Below, one piece after another: positions 26,897 to 37,604 of a DNA stretch of 64,000 nt. Numbering within the stretch: the stretch's first letter is position 1; each line of letters begins with the position of its first letter. The notes under the pieces are model-generated. The model did no database searches. It was given only the letters and a program-made list of their open reading frames with translations, and was not told the origin of the DNA. Position numbers and translations under genes: made by a program. The stretch is taken from NCBI GenBank assembly GCA_963841995.1, contig CAWJEX010000017.1:304487-368486 (forward strand), read 5' to 3'. This DNA is from DATDPM01 sp963841995 (lineage in GTDB: Bacteria; Pseudomonadota; Alphaproteobacteria; DATDPM01).

Positions 26897-27883
26897 TTAG
26901 GAGTTTTCGGAATCGGGCCGGGCGGGCGCCTCAATGGGCGCTGGCGTATCGGCGTCGTTGGACATCATTTCGATATCGGAACGAGTTGGCGATTCGGCGC
27001 GGCGGTTGCGGCCGCCGGGTTGGGAGAGCCGGCGCAACAATTCATCCAGCTGCTCGAGCGTCTTATAGACGACCATCACCATGCCGCCGGCGCCGTGATG
27101 ATTGATCGAAACTTTCAATCCCAGGAGATTTGACACTTCGGCTTCGAGCGCCCTTGTATCGGCGTCTTTCATCGCCGTCGCTTGCTTCGGCTTTCCTTCT
27201 TTTTCGCCGCGGGTCAGTTGCTCCACCTGACGGACATTGAGTCCGCGCGCGACGATTTGTTTCGCGAGTTTTTCCGCATCGGGATTGCCGATAAGCGCCC
27301 GGGCATGGCCCGCCGTTAATTTACCGTCATTGATGAGTTCGCGAACCGATTCTGGAAGCTCGAGCAATCGGACCATGTTGGCGATGTGACTTCGGCTCTT
27401 GCCGAGCGTCCGCGCCAAGTCTTCCTGCGTATTGTCGAATTCTTCGAGCAATCGCTTATAGGCTTCGGCTTCTTCGATCGCCGTTAGATCCTGGCGCTGA
27501 AGATTCTCGACCAGCGCAATTTCAATTGCGCTGGCATCGTCGAGCTCTTTGACGATGACCGGAACTTCGTGAAGCGATGCTTTTTGCGCCGCGCGCCAGC
27601 GTCGCTCACCGGCAATGATCTCGAATTTATCCGGCGACTCCGGAAGCCGTCGCACCAAAATCGGTTGCAGAATACCGTTTGCCCGGATCGAATCGACAAG
27701 ACCTCGGATTTCATCTTCGTCGAAGCGATGGCGCGGCTGAAAGCGCCCGGGCTGCAACAGTTCGATGGGCACCGCCTTGTTGACGCGAAGCTTGTCGAGC
27801 TCGGCGTAATCAGCGCCTTCGTCACCGAACAATGCCGAAAGCCCGCGCCCAAGTTGGCGGCGCTTGCCTTCTTCAGGGTTCAA
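26897..27883 (-). CDS. parB: Chromosome-partitioning protein ParB
   Basis: A CTP-dependent DNA clamp (328 aa) that loads at parS and spreads to organise the origin. The order is a short N-terminal tail, the ParB/Srx CTPase domain with GERRWR at 92-97, a helix-turn-helix (about 140-165, DLARTLGKSRSHIANMVRLL), and the C-terminal dimerisation domain. The start is TTG 27883: it overlaps the parA stop (TTGA) and has GGAGG eight bases upstream. The frame beyond this, to 27952, reads through parA in another frame. Two parS sites lie within 3.5 kb. Confidence 0.96.
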   Translation of the reverse strand: MNPEEGKRRQLGRGLSALFGDEGADYAELDKLRVNKAVPIELLQPGRFQPRHRFDEDEIRGLVDSIRANGILQPILVRRLPESPDKFEIIAGERRWRAAQKASLHEVPVIVKELDDASAIEIALVENLQRQDLTAIEEAEAYKRLLEEFDNTQEDLARTLGKSRSHIANMVRLLELPESVRELINDGKLTAGHARALIGNPDAEKLAKQIVARGLNVRQVEQLTRGEKEGKPKQATAMKDADTRALEAEVSNLLGLKVSINHHGAGGMVMVVYKTLEQLDELLRRLSQPGGRNRRAESPTRSDIEMMSNDADTPAPIEAPARPDSENS

Positions 27884-28731
27884 GCCATCGCCTCCTTCTC
27901 CCGGCGCAGAACTTCGCTCGCAAGATGGATGTAAGCCTGAGCGCCCGGACATTCCATGTCGTAGAGCAATACCGGTTTACCGTGGCTTGGCGCTTCGGAA
28001 ACCCGAACATTGCGCGGGATGACCGTGTCGAAAACCTTATGCCCGAAATAGCCGCGCACATCGGCCTCGACTTGGCCGCTCAAATTGTTGCGCTTGTCGA
28101 ACATCGTCAATACCACCCCTTCGATTTGCAGCCGGGGATTAAAGCTCCGCTGCACCCGCTCTACGGTGCGGACCAGATGGCTCAATCCTTCGAGCGCGTA
28201 GAACTCGCATTGCAAGGGAACCAGGATGGCGTCCGCTGCAACCAAAGCGTTCAAGGTCAAGAGACCAAGAGACGGCGGGCAATCGATCAGGATGTGATCG
28301 TAATCCGGCCGGCTGCCTTCCAAGGCCTCCCGTAAACGATATTCGCGCCGATCCAAATCCACCAACTCGAGCTCGGCCCCGGTTAGGTCCATGGAAGACG
28401 GAACGACGGATAAGCCCGGAATGGTTGTCTTGACGGTGGCGGCGGGAACCTGGGTATCGCCCAAAAGAACGTGGTAAGACCCGGCGGATCGCAGGTGATT
28501 ACCAATCCCGAGGCCGGTGCTGGCATTGCCTTGAGGATCGAGATCGACCAGGAGGATGCGGCGCCCGACAGCGGCCAAAGCCGTCGCAAGGTTAACGGCG
28601 GTGGTCGTTTTCCCGACCCCGCCTTTTTGATTCGCTATCGAAATGATCTTGTTGCGGCCGGCAGTTACCGCTGGCTCGACACTTGGCCCGGCGGTCTGCG
28701 TGGCGGCTTGGTCAAGACTTGGCTCGTCCAC
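27880..28731 (-). CDS. parA: Chromosome-partitioning ATPase ParA
   Basis: A Walker-type ATPase (283 aa) that forms a nucleoid gradient and moves ParB-parS complexes towards the new pole. The deviant Walker A KGGVGKTT is at 36-43, and LLVDLDPQGNASTGLG and DHILIDCPPSLGLLTLNAL are the other nucleotide-binding motifs. The 25-residue N-terminal tail is variable. Its 5' end overlaps the 3' end of rsmG by 20 bases, and its stop overlaps parB, so rsmG-parA-parB form one operon, continuing from mnmG. Confidence 0.97.
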   Translation of the reverse strand: MDEPSLDQAATQTAGPSVEPAVTAGRNKIISIANQKGGVGKTTTAVNLATALAAVGRRILLVDLDPQGNASTGLGIGNHLRSAGSYHVLLGDTQVPAATVKTTIPGLSVVPSSMDLTGAELELVDLDRREYRLREALEGSRPDYDHILIDCPPSLGLLTLNALVAADAILVPLQCEFYALEGLSHLVRTVERVQRSFNPRLQIEGVVLTMFDKRNNLSGQVEADVRGYFGHKVFDTVIPRNVRVSEAPSHGKPVLLYDMECPGAQAYIHLASEVLRREKEAMA

Positions 28732-29362
28732 GGGCCAGATCCCCCAGACGCAGGATGATGCCCGACCGGCTCGTGCGGCTAGGCAACTGGTCCGCGCGCA
28801 TATTCCATTCTTTACCGGCCTGGGTCAATTCTTTCGAGAGGTTGTCCCCTTTTAAAAATAGGCAGACACCATCCGGGGCCAGTATCCGGGCGGCGTATTC
28901 AAGGAGCCTTAGGAGCGGCGCCAAGCCTCTTGCGACCACGACATCGGCCTTGAACTTCGGGTTTTTCTTGGGGAATTCCTCGATGCGGCAATCGTGAATC
29001 ACCACGCGCGATCCTGTCAGCCGGGCGGCTTCCAGCAGGAAGGCGCATTTTCGCTGATCGCTCTCAATCAGATGGACTTGTCCCGCCCCTAAGATGGCGA
29101 GAACCATGCCGGGAAATCCGGCACCGCTGCCAAGATCTGCGATCACCCGCTCCCGGCCAACCGGAGGCGACGGCATATGCTCGACCAGCTGCGCCGAATC
29201 GAGCATGTGGCGTCGCCATAAATCGGCCAGATCGCGAGCCGAGATAAGGTTTATGGCCCTCTGCCATTTGGCGATTAAGTTGGAATACGACTTAAGCCGA
29301 TCGATTGTTTCACGTGAAACACCTGTCTCGGTCGCGAAGGCCTCTGGCGTGAGCGGTATCAG
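28712..29362 (-). CDS. rsmG: 16S rRNA m7G527 methyltransferase RsmG (GidB), probable CTG start
   Basis: Methylates G527 of 16S rRNA with SAM. The reading frame encodes 216 residues, the normal length, if read from CTG 29362-29360. The N-terminal LTPEAFATETGVSRETIDRLKSY...WQRAINLIS part is clearly RsmG but contains no ATG, GTG or TTG. The first ATG (29206) would delete 52 conserved residues, though it keeps DLGSGAGFPG. The CTG overlaps the mnmG stop (CTGA), and AGGA lies seven bases before it. This matches the NTGA overlaps elsewhere in the window. A perfect parS site sits inside the coding sequence. Confidence 0.88.
   Translation of the reverse strand: MIPLTPEAFATETGVSRETIDRLKSYSNLIAKWQRAINLISARDLADLWRRHMLDSAQLVEHMPSPPVGRERVIADLGSGAGFPGMVLAILGAGQVHLIESDQRKCAFLLEAARLTGSRVVIHDCRIEEFPKKNPKFKADVVVARGLAPLLRLLEYAARILAPDGVCLFLKGDNLSKELTQAGKEWNMRADQLPSRTSRSGIILRLGDLARGRAKS
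29306..29321. promoter_or_regulatory. parS: parS site 1 (ParB binding and loading)
   Basis: TGTTTCACGTGAAACA is a perfect 16-bp palindrome identical to the consensus bacterial parS. It lies within the 5' part of rsmG, about 0.6 kb from the parA start. ParB loads as a CTP clamp at such sites. Confidence 0.97.
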
Positions 29363-31236
29363 GCTGATTTCCTGGCTTCTCCCCGGCGAACATGCCGGAG
29401 CAAAAGAATTAGGGCGGCGGGTGTTACGCCCGAAATCCGCGCGGCCGCGCCCAGGCTCTCAGGGCGAGCGAATTCAAACTTTTCCCGCATCTCTGTCGAT
29501 AGACCGGCGATGTGCCCATAATCCAGGTGCAACGGGAGCGCTAAAGCTTCGTCTCGCCTAAACGCTTCAACGTCAGAATCCTGGCGCGCTAGATAATTGG
29601 CATATCGCGAATCGATTTCCAGCTGTTCAGCGATTTCGGAGCCGATATGGCTAAGCTCCGGCCAAACCACTGTCAGCCGATTTATGGTTAATTCCGGAAG
29701 TGCCAGCAATTCCGCAACCGTTCGGGTGACGCCGTCTTGGGGCACCGCAATATCGCGTTTCGCCAGCTCCGATGGGCTGGATTTGAGGCTTATGGTTAAA
29801 GCCCGAGCTTGATCAAGGGCCGATTTCTTTGATTCATACACCCTGGCCCTGGTCGATTCGATGCAGCCGATTACCATCCCTTTGGCGGTCAATCTTTGAT
29901 CGGCATTATCGGCCCGCAGCCGGAGCCGATACTCGGCCCGGGAGGTAAACATCCGATACGGCTCGTTGATACCCAAGCGAACCAGGTCATCGATCATCAC
30001 CCCGATATAAGCATCCGCTCGATCAAGCACGAACGCTTCGCCAGCCGATACCAGCAATGCCGCATTGAGGCCCGCCATCAAGCCTTGAGCGGCCGCCTCC
30101 TCATAGCCGGTGGTGCCGTTGATCTGGCCTGCCAAAAACAGCCCATGGATGCGCCGCGTCTCCAGAGTTGGCCGAAGCTCGCGCGGGTCTACGAAATCGT
30201 ATTCGATGGCATAGCCGGGCCGGATCATCGCCGCCCGCTCGAGCCCTGGAATCAGATGGATGATCTGCTCCTGAATCTCCCGGGGCAGCGAGGTTGAAAT
30301 GCCATTCGGATAGACGGTTGAATCGTCCAACCCTTCGGGCTCCAAGAAGATTCGATGCGCCTCCCGATCCTTGAAGCGAACGACCTTGTCTTCGATCGAC
30401 GGGCAATAACGCGGACCGCGGCTTTCGATCTGGCCTGAATAGATCGGCGAGAGATGCAGGTTTTTCTCAATTAACTCATGCACTTGCCTCGTAGTCCGGG
30501 TGATATGGCACGGAATTTGGGGGGTTTTGATCCTAGCCGTCAGATAGGAAAATGGGACGGGTGGATTGTCCCCCGACTGTATGGTCAAAGCTGAATAATC
30601 AATCGTTCGCCCATCAAGCCGCGGCGGCGTTCCGGTTTTCAGCCGGCCGAGAGAAAACCCTGCTCTTTCAATAGCTTCGGCAAGGCCGCGGGAGGGTGCT
30701 TCACCGGCACGGCCGGCCGGAATGCGCTCTTGCCCGCAATGAATGAGGCCACGCAGGAATGTACCGGTGGTCAATATCACCGCTCCTGCCGCGATTATTC
30801 GTCCCGATCCCGTAACGATTCCGGCGACCCGTCGCTTCTCGACAACGAAGCCATCAGCCGATTCGGCTTCGATGGCCAAATTCTCCTGTTCGAAAAGAAA
30901 GCGCCGGATCGCCGCCTTATAGAGCTTGCGGTCGGCTTGGGCCCGAGGCCCCCGAACCGCCGGCCCCCTGCTCCGGTTGAGCAAACGGAACTGAATGCCG
31001 GCAGCATCGGCGGCACGGCCCATGATGCCGTCCAGGGCATCGATCTCCCGCACCAGGTGGCCCTTGCCGAGCCCGCCGATCGCCGGATTGCACGACATCT
31101 CGCCGATGGTTTCGATGTTATGGGTCAGCAACAGCGTTCGCGCGCCCATGCGGGCGCTTGCCGCAGCGGCTTCGCAGCCGGCATGGCCGCCGCCGACAAC
31201 GATCACGTCGAATTTCGATTGCGCCCATTTTGCCAT
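29359..31236 (-). CDS. mnmG: tRNA uridine 5-carboxymethylaminomethyl modification enzyme MnmG (GidA)
   Basis: The FAD- and NADH-using subunit (625 aa) of the MnmEG complex, which modifies the wobble uridine of several tRNAs. The N-terminal VVVGGGHAGCEAA (13-24) is the FAD site. GGLGKGHLVREIDALDG, GTFLRGLIH and a C-terminal GIDA helical domain ending in RISGVTPAALILLL are all conserved. mnmE lies 89 bases upstream, with a parS between them. The stop overlaps the proposed rsmG start. Confidence 0.97.
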   Translation of the reverse strand: MAKWAQSKFDVIVVGGGHAGCEAAAASARMGARTLLLTHNIETIGEMSCNPAIGGLGKGHLVREIDALDGIMGRAADAAGIQFRLLNRSRGPAVRGPRAQADRKLYKAAIRRFLFEQENLAIEAESADGFVVEKRRVAGIVTGSGRIIAAGAVILTTGTFLRGLIHCGQERIPAGRAGEAPSRGLAEAIERAGFSLGRLKTGTPPRLDGRTIDYSALTIQSGDNPPVPFSYLTARIKTPQIPCHITRTTRQVHELIEKNLHLSPIYSGQIESRGPRYCPSIEDKVVRFKDREAHRIFLEPEGLDDSTVYPNGISTSLPREIQEQIIHLIPGLERAAMIRPGYAIEYDFVDPRELRPTLETRRIHGLFLAGQINGTTGYEEAAAQGLMAGLNAALLVSAGEAFVLDRADAYIGVMIDDLVRLGINEPYRMFTSRAEYRLRLRADNADQRLTAKGMVIGCIESTRARVYESKKSALDQARALTISLKSSPSELAKRDIAVPQDGVTRTVAELLALPELTINRLTVVWPELSHIGSEIAEQLEIDSRYANYLARQDSDVEAFRRDEALALPLHLDYGHIAGLSTEMREKFEFARPESLGAAARISGVTPAALILLLRHVRRGEARKSA

Positions 31237-31300
31237 GGCGGCGGCAATCTAGCCGGGCACGGCCCTCAAGTCCACGCGGAGCATTTTCGCGTGGACCTCG

Positions 31301-31314
31301 GTTTCACGTGAAAC
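31301..31314. promoter_or_regulatory. parS: parS site 2
   Basis: GTTTCACGTGAAAC, the 14-bp core of parS, is perfect, but the two outermost bases differ from the 16-bp consensus. It sits in the mnmE-mnmG intergenic region, 2 kb from parS site 1. Multiple parS sites clustered near the origin are typical of chromosomal ParABS. Confidence 0.93.
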
Positions 31315-31325
31315 GATCCGATGGA

Positions 31326-32693
31326 TTATTTACCGATGCAGAAATCGCGGAAGATGACGTCGAGCAAATCTTCCACATCGACCCGGCCGGTGATCCGGCC
31401 CAGCGCCCGGGCAGCCAGGCGCAGATCCTCCGCTCCGAGCTCGGGCTCTGTCGCTTGAGCGAATCTTGCCAATGCCCCTGCGCATTCCTCAAGCCCCGCG
31501 CGGTGGCGTACCCGGGTGATGGCGGCAGGGCCGCCGGTTAGATTTTGGGACGCGACCTGTTCGAGAGCGGCGAGGAGGTCCGGAATGCCGTCGCCGGTCT
31601 TGGCGGAGACGGCGATGACCGGGAGATTCTTTTCGTTCAACAAATCTCGGATGTTATTGACGGTACTATGTACATCGGAAACCAGGTCGCATTTGTTGGC
31701 GACCACGATTACTGGGGCGCCGGCATTTCGTTTCGATTGCGCAACGACTTGTTTCGATATCGAATCGATCGCCAAAACATCCGATCCTTCAAGGACCAGC
31801 AGATTGAGATCGGCGCTCTCCGCGCGGTGCAGAGCCCGGCGCACCCCTTCGCTCTCGATCTCGTCCGAGGTTTCCCGCAAGCCTGCGGTATCGGCCAAGA
31901 TGACGGGCAAGCCTGCTAAATCGAGATGGACCTCGATCACATCCCTTGTGGTTCCGGCGCGCTCGGACACAATCGCCGCTTCGCGGCCGGCCAGACGGTT
32001 CAGAAGGCTCGATTTACCGGCATTCGGCGGGCCTAAGATTGCAACCGAAAATCCCTCGCGAAGTTTCTCGCCGCGCCGGTTGTCTTTCAGGCACTCCCCG
32101 ATTTCCTGGCCGAGCTTCTCCATATCGGCCCGCAATTTGTCCGCCGATACGGACGGATCGTCTTCAGCGAAATCGATGGCCGTTTCCATATGGGCAAGAC
32201 CGCGCACCAGCCGGTTGCGCCAGGCCTCGATCCGCTTTCCGAATTCGCCTTCCAATTGCCGCAGCGCCTGGCGGCGCTGAGCCTCGGTCTCGGCATCGAC
32301 CAGATCGCCGATTGCTTCGACTTCGGTCAGATCGAGCTTGGCGTTCAAAAAGGCGCGGCGGGAAAATTCACCGGGTTCGGCCGCCCTTAAATCAGGCAGA
32401 CGCGACAGCACCGAAATCAAGCCGGCCACGACTGCGCGGCCGCCATGGAGGTGAAGTTCCGCCATGTCTTCCCCGGTGTAGCTTTGCGGACCGGGGAACC
32501 ACAGCGCCAAACCCTGATCCAAGGTTTCGTTGGTTTCGGGATCGCGGAACCGGGCGAGCCGCGCGTGCCTCGGTGGAGGTAACGGCCCAATAAGAGCGCG
32601 AAGCACTTGGGACGCTTTGGGCCCGGAAATACGCAGAACCGCGATCGCCGCACGCCCCGCCCCACTGGCCAAAGCGAAAATGGTTGGGCTCAT
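31326..32693 (-). CDS. mnmE: tRNA modification GTPase MnmE
   Basis: A K+-activated GTPase (455 aa), partner of MnmG in wobble-uridine modification. The protein starts with TIFALASGAGRAAIAVLRISG (tetrahydrofolate-binding domain). It has the central helical domain, the G domain with GPPNAGKSSLLN, DTAGLRE and NKCD, and ends in the diagnostic C-terminal CIGK. It is preceded 10 bases upstream by a 2Fe-2S protein gene in the same direction, possibly co-transcribed. Confidence 0.98.
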   Translation of the reverse strand: MSPTIFALASGAGRAAIAVLRISGPKASQVLRALIGPLPPPRHARLARFRDPETNETLDQGLALWFPGPQSYTGEDMAELHLHGGRAVVAGLISVLSRLPDLRAAEPGEFSRRAFLNAKLDLTEVEAIGDLVDAETEAQRRQALRQLEGEFGKRIEAWRNRLVRGLAHMETAIDFAEDDPSVSADKLRADMEKLGQEIGECLKDNRRGEKLREGFSVAILGPPNAGKSSLLNRLAGREAAIVSERAGTTRDVIEVHLDLAGLPVILADTAGLRETSDEIESEGVRRALHRAESADLNLLVLEGSDVLAIDSISKQVVAQSKRNAGAPVIVVANKCDLVSDVHSTVNNIRDLLNEKNLPVIAVSAKTGDGIPDLLAALEQVASQNLTGGPAAITRVRHRAGLEECAGALARFAQATEPELGAEDLRLAARALGRITGRVDVEDLLDVIFRDFCIGK

Positions 32694-32703
32694 GGAAGCC
32701 CTT

Positions 32704-33108
32704 CTACGATTTTTCTGCCGCCCTTCGTGGTGCTGCTTCCTGCGGCGCGGCCCCCTGCGGCCCGGCCCCCTGCGGCGCAGTCTGATCCGGGTACAGCATC
32801 AGCCTTGTCACCCGCCCGCCGTCCCTTATGTGGACGGTCAGAATCTCGTCGAGATCTTCCGCCGTGCGGTAGCCGTACCAAACACCTTCCGGATAAATCA
32901 CCATGGTGGGCCCAAGCTCGCAGCGGTCCAGACACCCCGAGGCATTGATTCGCACGCTCTTCAGGCCCAATTCCTTGGCTCGCGCTTTCATGTAGTTGCG
33001 GAGTGTCTCCGAGCCCTTGGCGGCACAACAGCCCCGCGCATCGCCCGGCGGGCGGTGATTCGTGCAGCAAAAAACATGGCGTTGATAATAGGGTGCCGGA
33101 TCGGTCAC
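32704..33108 (-). CDS. Thioredoxin-like [2Fe-2S] ferredoxin
   Basis: A 134-residue thioredoxin-fold ferredoxin of the type related to the NuoE/NAD-hydrogenase Fe-S domain. Cysteines at 14, 15, 27, 28, 59 and 63 include the likely cluster ligands, with the signature SGCLDRCELGPTMVIYPEGVWY. The last 25 residues are a Pro/Gln/Ala repeat (APQGAGPQGAAPQEAAP), unlike the compact family core and encoded by repeated GC-rich units. The redox partner is unknown. It lies between a DUF6489 gene and mnmE. Confidence 0.87.
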   Translation of the reverse strand: MTDPAPYYQRHVFCCTNHRPPGDARGCCAAKGSETLRNYMKARAKELGLKSVRINASGCLDRCELGPTMVIYPEGVWYGYRTAEDLDEILTVHIRDGGRVTRLMLYPDQTAPQGAGPQGAAPQEAAPRRAAEKS

Positions 33109-33118
33109 GGGATGCGGC

Positions 33119-33355
33119 TCACGGCGCCTTCTTCGTCATCTGGGACCAGAACGCTTTTTGCATTTTCTCAAGGCCCTCAATTCCGAACGGCGTCCAGAGT
33201 TTCGCCAGCGCTTCCGGATCCATCGCCGCCAGATTTTCCATCGTGCGCTTCTCGATCTCTTTCATCATCTTCTCTTGCAGGGCGGTGACATCGGGGAGAC
33301 CAAAAAAGCGGCGGGCTTCCTCCGGCGTGCAGTCGACATCGACCGTGAATTTCAT
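33119..33355 (-). CDS. Small conserved DUF6489-type protein
   Basis: A 78-residue acidic-basic helical protein starting MKFTVDVDCTPEEARRFFGLPDV, which resembles the small alphaproteobacterial family DUF6489. It has no membrane segment or catalytic motif. A frame extension to 33469 lacks any conservation and is rejected. It is 10 bases upstream of the ferredoxin gene and probably shares its transcript. Its function is unknown; a link to polyhydroxyalkanoate-type phasins is sometimes suggested by the helical pattern, but I see no proof of that. Confidence 0.72.
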   Translation of the reverse strand: MKFTVDVDCTPEEARRFFGLPDVTALQEKMMKEIEKRTMENLAAMDPEALAKLWTPFGIEGLEKMQKAFWSQMTKKAP

Positions 33356-33549
33356 AGGCAGCCTCCGGCGTAAGCGGCGTTTACTGACGATACGTTTTGG
33401 GGCGACACGTTCCGGGCCGACATTAGGCCACGGGCCGGGCCCCACGCAACTTAATGGGCGCAACCGCACCTCGCCCTCATTCGCAGCCTAAGCGAAACCA
33501 TAACAAGTTTGGGGTTGAGCCAAAATGCGTTGCCCCCGACACTGGGGCG

Positions 33550-35580
<2,031 letters not shown>

Positions 35581-35581
35581 A

Positions 35582-36085
35582 ATGGAACTCGCGATCGAAT
35601 CGCCGCTCGGCATAATTGTCGTTGCGGCAAGCGATACTGTGATCACGGCGTTGAATTTTGTCGGGCATAAGCGCAAGCCCGACGCCGCCGATGCCGGCAC
35701 TCCTTTGTTGCGCGAGGCGGCGGATCAATTGCGCGCTTACTTTGCCAGGCGCGTACGAGAGTTTGATTTGCCGCTGGCCCCCGATGGCACGAAGTTCCAG
35801 AAGCGAGTCTGGCGGGCTCTTAGCAAGATCCCTTACGGCGAGACGTTGAGTTACGGCGAGGTCGCGAAAAAACTCGGCACCGCACCCCGACCCATCGGCG
35901 GTGCTTGTGGCAGCAACCGGATCGCCATTGTCATCCCCTGCCACCGCGTGCTGGCCGCGCAAGGGGCGCTCGGCGGCTACTCCTCTTGGAGCGGGCCTGC
36001 CGTCAAACGGTTCTTGCTTGAACTCGAAGGGGTGACCGAGGAATCGGTCGCTAAATCCACTGCGGCCCAGAACTGCGCGGCCTAG
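35582..36085 (+). CDS. ogt: Methylated-DNA-[protein]-cysteine S-methyltransferase
   Basis: A suicide repair enzyme (167 aa) that removes methyl groups from O6-methylguanine onto its own cysteine. The active site is IPCHRV with Cys120, preceded by VWRALSKIPYGETLSYGEVA (the helix-turn-helix) and followed by GALGGYSSW. Only one base separates it from the upstream stop. Its TAG stop is the first three bases of a palindromic repeat (36083-36097). Confidence 0.96.
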   Translation: MELAIESPLGIIVVAASDTVITALNFVGHKRKPDAADAGTPLLREAADQLRAYFARRVREFDLPLAPDGTKFQKRVWRALSKIPYGETLSYGEVAKKLGTAPRPIGGACGSNRIAIVIPCHRVLAAQGALGGYSSWSGPAVKRFLLELEGVTEESVAKSTAAQNCAA

Positions 36086-36097
36086 AGCATGATCTAG
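36083..36097 (+). repeat. Short palindromic repeat unit, copy B
   Basis: TAGAGCATGATCTAG shares its first 13 bases with the arm at 37605. Its first TAG is the ogt stop codon. It lies between the convergent ogt and rho genes. Confidence 0.6.
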
Positions 36098-36113
36098 TTA
36101 TTCGCCGCGCCCC

Positions 36114-37370
36114 TTAAGTATTCATCGAGTCGAAGAATTCCTGATTGGTTTTGGTGTGCTTGAGCTTGTCGAGCAGGAATTCCATCGAATCGGTGGTGCC
36201 CATGGGCGTGAGGATGCGGCGCAGCACCCACATCTTGGAAAGCGTCGCCTTGTCCATGATGAGCTCTTCCTTGCGGGTGCCGGATTTCGTGACGTCGATG
36301 GACGGGAACACGCGCTTGTCCGAGAGCTTGCGGTCGAGCACGATTTCCGAATTGCCCGTGCCCTTGAACTCCTCGAAGATCACTTCGTCCATGCGCGAGC
36401 CGGTATCGATCAAAGCGGTGGCGATAATCGACAGCGATCCGCCCTCTTCGATATTGCGCGCGGCGCCGAAGAAACGCTTCGGCCGCTGCAACGCGTTGGC
36501 GTCGACGCCGCCGGTCAGCACCTTGCCCGAGCTCGGCACCACGGTATTATAGGCGCGCGCCAGGCGGGTGATCGAATCGAGCAGGATCACCACGTCGCGC
36601 TTGTGCTCGACCAGGCGCTTCGCCTTCGAGATCACCATTTCGGCAACCTGAACGTGGCGAGTGGCCGGCTCATCGAAGGTGGAACTCACCACCTCGCCTT
36701 TGACGGAGCGCGCCATGTCCGTGACTTCTTCCGGCCGCTCGTCGATCAGCAGAACAATCAGATAAACTTCAGGGTGATTTTCCGCAATCGCGTGGGCGAT
36801 GTTTTGCAGCATCACGGTTTTGCCGGTGCGCGGCGGGGCGACGATCAAGGCGCGCTGGCCTTTGCCCAAGGGGGCGATCAAATCGACGACCCTGGTCGTA
36901 TAGTCCTTCGACGTCGGATCCTTGAATTCGAGGCGCAGGCGCGATTGCGGATAGAGCGGCGTCAGATTGTCGAAATTGACCCGGTGGCGGACTTTCTCCG
37001 GATCGTCGAAATTGATCTTGTTGACTTTGAGCAGCGCAAAATAGCGCTCGCCGTCCTTAGGCGAACGGATCTGGCCTTCCACCGTATCCCCGGTCAGCAA
37101 TCCAAAGCGGCGGACCTGGGACGGCGAAACATAGATGTCGTCCGGCCCCGGCAGGTAATTCGCTTCGGGCGCCCGCAGAAATCCAAATCCGTCCTGAAGC
37201 ACTTCGAGAACGCCGTCGCCAAAAATCGGCATGTCTTTCTCGGCAAGCGACTTCAGGATCGCGAACATGATGTCCTGCTTGCGCAGGCTGCTCGCATTTT
37301 CGATCTGAAGTTCTTCGGCGAAGGCGAGGAGGTCGGTAGGCGATTTACTCTTGAGTTCCTGGAGATTCAT
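36114..37370 (-). CDS. rho: Transcription termination factor Rho
   Basis: A hexameric RNA helicase (418 aa) that terminates transcription. The N-terminal cold-shock-like RNA-binding domain (YVSPSQVRRFGLLTGDTVEGQIR) is followed by the ATPase domain with the P-loop PPRTGKTVMLQ, LIDERPEEVTDM, the Q-loop and the R-loop GTGNSEIVLDR. No long N-terminal insertion is seen. A 234-base leader (37371-37604) separates it from the repeat element; rho genes are often self-attenuated there. Placed after hemJ, as in other alphaproteobacterial origins. Confidence 0.98.
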   Translation of the reverse strand: MNLQELKSKSPTDLLAFAEELQIENASSLRKQDIMFAILKSLAEKDMPIFGDGVLEVLQDGFGFLRAPEANYLPGPDDIYVSPSQVRRFGLLTGDTVEGQIRSPKDGERYFALLKVNKINFDDPEKVRHRVNFDNLTPLYPQSRLRLEFKDPTSKDYTTRVVDLIAPLGKGQRALIVAPPRTGKTVMLQNIAHAIAENHPEVYLIVLLIDERPEEVTDMARSVKGEVVSSTFDEPATRHVQVAEMVISKAKRLVEHKRDVVILLDSITRLARAYNTVVPSSGKVLTGGVDANALQRPKRFFGAARNIEEGGSLSIIATALIDTGSRMDEVIFEEFKGTGNSEIVLDRKLSDKRVFPSIDVTKSGTRKEELIMDKATLSKMWVLRRILTPMGTTDSMEFLLDKLKHTKTNQEFFDSMNT

Positions 37371-37604
37371 GAAGGGATCCGTTGGCGGGAGGAAAATCGG
37401 GGGGAGAGATCGGCGGCGCTGGGGAAGTGCCTGCGCCTAGCTGGCACCCCGCCGCGTAGATCGCGACCGGTTATTAAGGTCAAGGCGCCGGAGGTAAATG
37501 CGGGAGACCCGCGTAGACTTCAGCAAAACAGTTAAAGAAACGTCACCGCCGAGTCAAATGGATTGTGGCGAGGACCGCGGCTCCGGCGTTTAGTTGGCAC
37601 GGCT
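37371..37604 (-). promoter_or_regulatory. Leader and promoter region of rho
   Basis: No protein gene is seen. Directly upstream of the rho start on the minus strand are purine-rich bases. The rest has no sharp hairpin or recognisable -35/-10 pair. It plausibly contains the rho promoter and untranslated leader. The other half of the hemJ-rho gap is the palindromic element. Confidence 0.4.

Noticed and set aside
28712..29206. Short RsmG starting at ATG 29206
   Set aside because: It would drop 52 residues that are conserved in RsmG and clearly encoded upstream in the same frame.
36156..37535. 459-codon plus-strand frame opposite rho
   Set aside because: It is the antisense of a highly conserved gene and its product is low-complexity charged sequence with no recognisable motif.
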